Shown here: positions 61,199 through 64,000 of the stretch, piece by piece
Numbering within the stretch: the first letter of the stretch is position 1
Layout of the letters: each line of letters begins with the position of its first letter
Position numbers and translations under genes: made by a program
Assembly: GCF_910592395.1 (NCBI RefSeq)
Contig: NC_088326.1
Span: 6,267,001-6,331,000 of the forward strand
Direction of reading: 5' to 3'
Length of the DNA stretch: 64,000 nt
Source of the DNA: Lineus longissimus
Lineage: Eukaryota > Nemertea > Pilidiophora > Heteronemertea > Lineidae
Notes under the pieces: model-generated
Seen by the model: only the letters and a program-made list of their open reading frames with translations
What the model was told of the DNA's origin: nothing
Database searches by the model: none

Positions 61199-61672
61199 CT
61201 AACGCCGATCTATTTGTATAAAGTGATAATTGGAAGATATATAGTAGGAAATATCAATAAAATAATCATTCCATGTCGTCTTTTGAGGGCATTTTTGATT
61301 GTAAAAAATATATGTGTACGTCACCGGAGTCTCTGCAATAATAATTTTATCACAGCAGTCTCGCGCAAGTAGAAGTTCTTTACCTATTAGTTCTTCACTT
61401 ATTGGTCTGGCGCAAAGCCAGACGTTTTCCATTACGATTTCACTACGATATTTGACCAGAAGGAGCAGTGCGCGAGATATGCCAATTAGCAGACTTCCCT
61501 CACTTGAGTTTCGGAATGTTCCATATCGCGCTAAGCTGACCACTGCTGACCATGACAGGCGTGCATTGGACTGGTACAGGTTGGAACTGAACATTGAATA
61601 TGCTGGTGGTGACGCTTTCTGATGAGAAGTTGGTCGTGACTGATGCAGTATCCTTGGACTTGTCCACAGCAT
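61199..61672 (-). CDS. Unassigned open frame, 157 codons
   Basis: A long minus-strand frame including GISRALLLLVKYRSEIVMEN and LIGKELLLARDCCDKIII. A 102-codon plus-strand frame overlaps it, so at most one is real. There is no ATG at its 5' edge and no splice evidence. It could be a relic of a mobile element. Very uncertain. Confidence 0.2.
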   Translation of the reverse strand: MLWTSPRILHQSRPTSHQKASPPAYSMFSSNLYQSNARLSWSAVVSLARYGTFRNSSEGSLLIGISRALLLLVKYRSEIVMENVWLCARPISEELIGKELLLARDCCDKIIIAETPVTYTYIFYNQKCPQKTTWNDYFIDISYYISSNYHFIQIDRR

Positions 61673-61736
61673 CGTTCAATCATTGCTCTCTGAGCTAGCT
61701 TGATTCTGTACTTACCCAAATACTGAGACCAAATGC

Positions 61737-61800
61737 CTGTTGACTGTGCTTTAAGAGAGACTGGCGCCATGCATAGTCTCTCTTAAAGCACAGTCAACAG
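61737..61800. repeat. Perfect 26-bp-arm hairpin
   Basis: CTGTTGACTGTGCTTTAAGA with GAGACT pairs exactly with AGTCTC with TCTTAAAGCACAGTCAACAG. The loop is 12 nt (GGCGCCATGCAT). No mismatches. Confidence 0.92.
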
Positions 61801-62850
61801 ACACCAACCCCCTCAGACTCAGAAACCACAAACGCCCAACCCTTCCTGCTACCTTAATACTGCTGGATTTGGCACGTAAATGCCCAGAGTTCAGAATTTT
61901 GATTCTCTGGGGTGATACCTCTGTTTGTCAACAAAAACCCTTGCCTTGGACTGGAGTGTTCTATGAGTAGTCTGGCCCATCATAGTTTCCCGTGAGTTAA
62001 ACATTTCACGGTTTTTTCATGAATTTTCAGAAATTGAGTTTTGTTGAAAAAGTACACACAAACCCTGAAAAGAGGCTTTCCAAACTTTTTTCCAGAATAT
62101 CGTGTTCGCAGCACATCTCAATATGTTACAGTGCAATCGTGGAAATTTGGAACCGTCATAAGTGAAATTTTCACCTGATTTTCGACTTCGAAGAGGAAAT
62201 TGCAATTTTAAGTGTTCCCCATAAAGTCATCTTCATCAACAAACTAATGCCTGCATGGTCGGTAATCTCTCCTCCAAACATAGATAAGATCATACCGTAC
62301 ACTGACTGGAATATTGAAATGTTATCTTTTTAAAAGAAGTTACCCTTTTTTAAATCAAAGATTTTTCGGTAGCAACCTATCAGCTTGGCCACCATTGCTG
62401 AAATGATTGACGGAAAGCCGTGCATCTTTGGGCTCCGAAGGAAGAAACTAGAGGCCTGGCGGTCTGAATAGCTACGCTGGCGGAATTGAATAGCAAGGAA
62501 TGGGATGAATGACGAGAGAATGGAACAAGTAGTATATGCATGTACCAGAATGTAGGTTTAAGGTAGATAGGGAGATGTGGACAGACTAGATGGAATCAAT
62601 CTTGGACAATTTGCGCCAAATACATCAAGGGCGTTTTGCTTAAAACAGCGTTTAACTACTGAAAATACAGGTTCAGGTCCTTCATGTAAATCTTCACAGA
62701 ATATGAATAGTGAAACTAATTAGGGAGAAGTTACACACATTTAACCCTTAAACGCCCTTTATGAATTTGGCCCAAAGGGTGGATGACAGTTATGAAGGTT
62801 TTATTTGAACTGCAGTGAATGAAGTAGTTGAGAGGTTCTTTTGTCATATC
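61801..62850. other. No gene seen
   Basis: Intergenic. Short minus frames only. Nothing supportable. Confidence 0.5.
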
Positions 62851-62859
62851 CCCTCTTCA

Positions 62860-63360
62860 ATACCTTCAGATTGATAACAAACACGACTGCCTTTGCCCCA
62901 ACTGTGTTTAAGCAGATCAGCGCAAAACTGCTCTTTCAATACCTTTAGTTTGTTACCATTAACGCGACTGCCTTCCTCTAACGGTGTTATATATCGGTGT
63001 CTTATATCAATCAGGCTACAATGCGGTATCTTACTTGATTGTGACATGAGGCATGATGCCGTATCTTGCATCACCCTCTTCTCTTCTATAAATCAGGCTA
63101 CGATGAAGTCTTACTTGATTGTGACATCATACATGATGCCGTCTCTTACATCACCCTCTTCTCTTATATCGATGAGGCTACAATGCGGTCACTTATTCGA
63201 TTGTGACATCACCCTCTTCTCTCATATTATTCAGGCTACAACGCGGTCTCTTGCTTGAATTTGACATGAAGCATGATGACGTCTCTTAAATCACCCTCTT
63301 AGCTTATATCTATCAGGCTACAATGCAGGCTCTTGATTGTGACATCAGGCTTGTTTGAGG
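62860..63360. repeat. Degenerate tandem repeats
   Basis: ATCAGGCTACAATGCGGT-type words with TTACTTGATTGTGACAT and ACATCACCCTCTTCTCTTAT recur about every 65-80 bp (near 63009, 63091, 63175, 63230 and 63315). The 121-residue plus frame through this region is an artefact of the repeats. Confidence 0.7.
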
Positions 63361-63758
63361 GGGCGGAGGGGGGGGGAGGGGCGATCCTCATGAATGTACC
63401 CCGAAGGAAGATGCTCTGGGACATCACAACATGCTATATGGAATATGGAATACAATGGATGGAGGATTAGCACGCCAATCCCGGCCACCCGATTGAAAGT
63501 ACAACAAATGACATTTGGAAGCATTGAATAAAATAAGGTAGATTGAATATTAGATTGAATACCTCAAAACACAGATTTAAATGGATTGTCATGAGATGAA
63601 TTTTCATGAAGATATATCGCTTTGTATTGCACGCAATTTTCACCTAATCATTCTTTGAAAAAACTGTTCAGAAATAAATGCACTCCCTATCATTACCGTT
63701 TGTTTAAAGAATTGTGCCTGGTTCTTCATTATAAAGTGGTGTTATCTCCTGGACTATA

Positions 63759-63818
63759 ACTTTATTGCAGATTGACCACGAACTACATATATCGTATTTC
63801 CAGAAATACCAGCACTGT
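63759..63818 (+). repeat. Echo of the 8.91-8.98 kb intron/exon boundary
   Basis: CTTTATTGCAGATTGACCAC-GAACT...TTCCAGAAATACCAGCAC mirrors CTTTATTGCAGATGGCCAAC-GAACT...TTCAGAAATACAAGCAC upstream of the 9-kb gene. Similarity stops soon after; the frame KYQHCY then diverges and hits a stop. A decayed partial duplicate. Confidence 0.55.
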
Positions 63819-64000
63819 TATATATGTGTGTTTATTCGTCAAGAAATAGTTCTGACACATGTGGTGCATTTACAGAGTTGTGCTGGGTGCTAGGTGCTTG
63901 TTTACAACGATCTATTTACATATCCGTGAAAAATCAAGGTTCAAAGAATTTAACTAGTGCACAGAAAATCAATCATTTCTGTTAATTCCCTATGATTAAA

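Noticed and set aside
62893-63258. 121-residue frame near the window end
   Set aside because: It is produced by degenerate 65-80-bp tandem repeats.

Overview
This is a window of animal genomic DNA, not bacterial: genes are small exons with GT/AG introns, there are AATAAA poly(A) signals, and most of the sequence is interspersed repeats. Frequent TAGGCCTA and TACATGTA words, a tRNA-derived SINE with a paired AAAGCGCTTT tail, an IR/DR Tc1 element and a non-LTR element ending in an ATTGAAT-type tail suggest a marine invertebrate deuterostome. An echinoderm is most likely; hemichordate or amphioxus is possible. This is inference from sequence style only. Most long open frames here start at non-ATG codons or lie in repeats and are not genes.

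Layout. 0-8 kb: repeats, a 255-bp MITE with perfect 24-bp terminal inverted repeats (TIRs) and a broken endonuclease domain of a non-LTR retrotransposon (2.5-2.9 kb, minus). 8.96-10.0 kb: two plus-strand exons of an unrecognised gene. 10.2-11.1 kb: duplicated SINE block. 14.5-15.8 kb: degenerate tandem array with a higher-order period near 165 bp. 17.7-19.9 kb: two TIR elements. 21.5-22.9 kb: minus-strand exons with a ubiquitin-specific-protease cysteine box. 23-27.6 kb: dense foldback and inverted repeats plus a possible promoter pair. 27.19-33.29 kb: four plus-strand exons in matching phase that encode a small chromodomain protein, with a truncated Tc1 element in its second half. 33.7-37.9 kb: an 88-bp tandem array, G-rich 12-mer arrays and a ~620-bp direct duplication. 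38.3-41.3 kb: a seven-exon minus-strand gene with a Cys cluster and acidic tail. 42.5-44.7 kb: a second copy of the 1.08-kb TIR element, split by a 5'-truncated non-LTR retrotransposon. 47.6-51.6 kb: minus-strand gene with one PAN/apple-like first exon and two homologous, phase-compatible terminal exons. 54.5-57.4 kb: a large imperfect palindrome whose arms carry different insertions. 57.9-59.1 kb: a dead pogo/Tigger-type transposase gene. 59-64 kb: foldback repeats, a possible terminal exon, and an echo of the 9-kb exon boundary.

The genes show no sign of forming one pathway. The host-gene candidates are the chromodomain gene, the PAN/alternative-terminal-exon locus, the Cys-cluster gene, the USP-like fragment and the 9-kb gene. 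The strongest structural results come from paired filled and empty sites inside the window: the 1.08-kb element proves the retrotransposon boundaries and its 8-bp target duplication, and the 54.5-57.4 kb palindrome reveals separate insertions in each arm. I did not find a convincing new defence-type or operon-type system.
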